A stretch of 64,000 nt of DNA, from the NCBI RefSeq assembly GCF_012844455.2, contig NZ_JABBCQ020000002.1, positions 1 through 64,000 on the forward strand, in the 5' to 3' direction. Of the stretch, positions 62,766-64,000 are shown piece by piece. This DNA comes from Comamonas suwonensis. GTDB taxonomy: Bacteria; Pseudomonadota; Gammaproteobacteria; Burkholderiales; Burkholderiaceae_C. Each line of letters begins with the position of its first letter. Position 1 is the first letter of the stretch. The notes beneath the pieces were generated by a model. It worked only from the letters and a program-made list of their open reading frames with translations, had not been told where the DNA came from and searched no databases. Made by a program: the position numbers and the translations under genes.

Positions 62766-63488
62766 ATGGAAAAAATCATGTTCAGCCTGTGGCGACCCGA
62801 GCCGCAATCGGCCGCCGCCTGGCGCCAATCGTTAATGGCACTGCATGGCCCACTGCAAGCCTGTGGTGCAAAGCAAATGCGCGTAATGGTCGTTGACGAA
62901 GCCATGGACAAAGCATCCAGCCAGCGCATCACTTTCAGCACAGATCCTCTGGATGGAGTGATCAGTCTGTGGGTGGACAGCACCTCCATGCTGGCCCCCA
63001 TAAAGGCGCTGATCGAGCAGCATGTCACTCGCCTGCATGCTTACCTGGTTTGCGAGTCCGAGCCCTACCCCCAGGAGCGCAAAGCCCGTATCGAACGCTT
63101 CAGCACAGAAGTGCCTTTGGGCCAGCGCTCACCAGGAATGTGCCAAGTCGCACTATTCCGTAAACCTGCAGGCATGGACTTTGAACGATGGATGGTCAAC
63201 TGGCGTGAAGGCCATGGAAGCAAGGCCTACCCCTTGCAGTCGATTTATGGGTATCGGCAAAACCTGGTCGTCCGTCCCCTGACTCTCGATGCACCAGAAG
63301 TTCACGCCATCGTAGAAGAGCAGTTTCCCGCTATCGCCATCGGTAGTGCCGATGGCTTTTACGACGCTCAAGGGAATGAAGAGCTGCTGCGCCAGCGGCA
63401 GAAGTACATGTCCGAATCCGTGTCACCCTTCATGGACTTCAGCAGCCTGGACTGCATTCTCACCAGCTTCTATCAAGTCAGCGTCTAA
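62766..63488 (+). CDS. EthD-like domain protein
   Basis: Protein of 240 residues with EthD-like ferredoxin-fold features, probably two tandem copies: MFSLWRPEPQSAAAWRQSLM in the first half and VALFRKPAGMDFERWMVNWR in the second. EthD-type small proteins accompany monooxygenases and other catabolic enzymes; role unknown. It starts 6 bp after the sulfotransferase stop, so it is in the same operon. Confidence 0.7.
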   Translation: MEKIMFSLWRPEPQSAAAWRQSLMALHGPLQACGAKQMRVMVVDEAMDKASSQRITFSTDPLDGVISLWVDSTSMLAPIKALIEQHVTRLHAYLVCESEPYPQERKARIERFSTEVPLGQRSPGMCQVALFRKPAGMDFERWMVNWREGHGSKAYPLQSIYGYRQNLVVRPLTLDAPEVHAIVEEQFPAIAIGSADGFYDAQGNEELLRQRQKYMSESVSPFMDFSSLDCILTSFYQVSV

Positions 63489-63518
63489 GACTGGCCCATC
63501 GCAACAGGAGACAAAAGT

Positions 63519-63974
63519 ATGTTGGACCTCGAAGCCATTGAGCTCATCAAGCAGCTCAAGGCGCGCTACTTTCGCGCCATTGACACCTGCAACCTGGAGT
63601 TGCTGCAGGGCATGCTGACGCCCGACGTGAAACTGGCCTTCAAAAGCCCTGTCTATGAATTCCAACTGCAAGGCCTTGACAAGGCCCTGGACTTCTACAA
63701 GACATCGTTTACCACGACCCGTCTGGCCATGCACAACGGGCACACCCCCGAGATTGAGGTCACGGGGGGCGAAGCAACCGCACTCTGGTATCTGAGCTAC
63801 GTCTTTATCAACCTGGAAGAGAAGACGCATATGCAGGGCGGAGCCATCTACGAGGACCGCTATGTCAAGCGCGATGGCCGTTGGTGGATTGCCGAGACTG
63901 GCTACAAGACCTTGCTGGAGACGATTCAGCCACTGAGCGATCAATTGCAGATCACGTCCAAGCCCATCCACTAA
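63519..63974 (+). CDS. SnoaL-like / nuclear transport factor 2-fold protein
   Basis: Protein of 151 residues with the SnoaL/NTF2-like cone fold: LDLEAIELIKQLKARYFRAI, EVTGGEATALWYLSYVFINL and YVKRDGRWWIAETGYKTLLE. Families with this fold include polyketide cyclases, ring-hydroxylating-dioxygenase beta subunits and steroid isomerases; no catalytic residues can be assigned here. AGGAGA precedes the ATG at 63519. 30 bp downstream of the EthD-like gene in the same run. Confidence 0.8.
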   Translation: MLDLEAIELIKQLKARYFRAIDTCNLELLQGMLTPDVKLAFKSPVYEFQLQGLDKALDFYKTSFTTTRLAMHNGHTPEIEVTGGEATALWYLSYVFINLEEKTHMQGGAIYEDRYVKRDGRWWIAETGYKTLLETIQPLSDQLQITSKPIH

Positions 63975-63987
63975 AGCGAAGTTCAAG

Positions 63988-64000
63988 ATGACTAAAGCTG
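63988..64000 (+). CDS. Possible start of a further gene of the sulfotransferase run (partial)
   Basis: ATG at 63988 opens a frame (MTKA) that leaves the window after four codons. Spacing of 13 bp from the SnoaL-like stop is consistent with a next gene in the run, but only 13 bases are seen. Confidence 0.3.

Noticed and set aside
1-64000. CRISPR array, prophage or intact insertion sequence
   Set aside because: No regularly spaced repeats, no phage structural genes and no intact transposase with terminal inverted repeats were seen; the IS630-type sequence lacks its catalytic residues.

Overview
The window looks like a chromosomal segment of a GC-rich betaproteobacterium of the family Comamonadaceae, most likely Comamonas or a close relative. 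The basis is gene content and order (mltG-tmk-holB-pilZ-tatD, an AcnD/PrpF methylcitrate locus, a Bug-type solute-binding protein, HIBCH, kdp with KdpDE) and recurrent short intergenic repeats of the GATAGCT...AGCGCTT type. The assignment is by recognition, not by a search. I see no intact insertion sequence, prophage, CRISPR array or integron; the only transposon-related sequence is a decayed IS630-type transposase open into cysD.

Layout. 0-4 kb, minus strand: tolB-pal-cpoB-tcdA and tRNA-Lys (envelope integrity and tRNA modification), without tolQRA. 4-6 kb: msbA. 6-11 kb, minus: an exported ankyrin protein, tatD, a PilZ protein, holB, tmk and mltG, with ygfZ divergent. 12-15 kb: a histidine kinase/response regulator pair followed by a secreted HbpS/GlcG-like haem-binding protein, then a 26-residue membrane micro-protein with its own promoter, ribosome binding site and terminator. 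15-17 kb: a thioesterase-acetyltransferase fusion and an HSL-type esterase. 17-26.5 kb: a rearranged potassium operon, kdpF-orf30-kdpA-kdpC-kdpB-porin-kdpD-kdpE. 26.5-40 kb: an iron-type alcohol dehydrogenase, an AI-2E-type permease fused to GAF, a patatin, a NarL-type two-component pair, HDOD, a lipase-like hydrolase, tex, DUF72 and HIBCH.

40-45 kb: a folate-independent methionine synthase locus (MesD, MesX/DUF1852, FMN reductase) opposite a MetR-like regulator with a perfect MetR box. 46-54 kb: the methylcitrate cycle locus (prpC, a short GntR regulator, acnD, prpF, a PrpB-like lyase) opposite a RamB/ScfR-type regulator; the control region carries repeated TTTGCAAA-like sites.

54.5-64 kb: the most unusual part. 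cysQ (PAP phosphatase) lies divergent from a collinear run holding a transposase-derived DNA-binding protein in frame with cysD, then cysNC, a DUF1214 protein, a PAPS-dependent sulfotransferase, an EthD-like protein and a SnoaL-like protein. PAPS synthesis, PAPS use and PAP disposal sit together with no cysH or cysI, which points to a dedicated sulfonation pathway for an unknown hydroxylated substrate rather than to sulfate assimilation. The run appears to continue past the window end.
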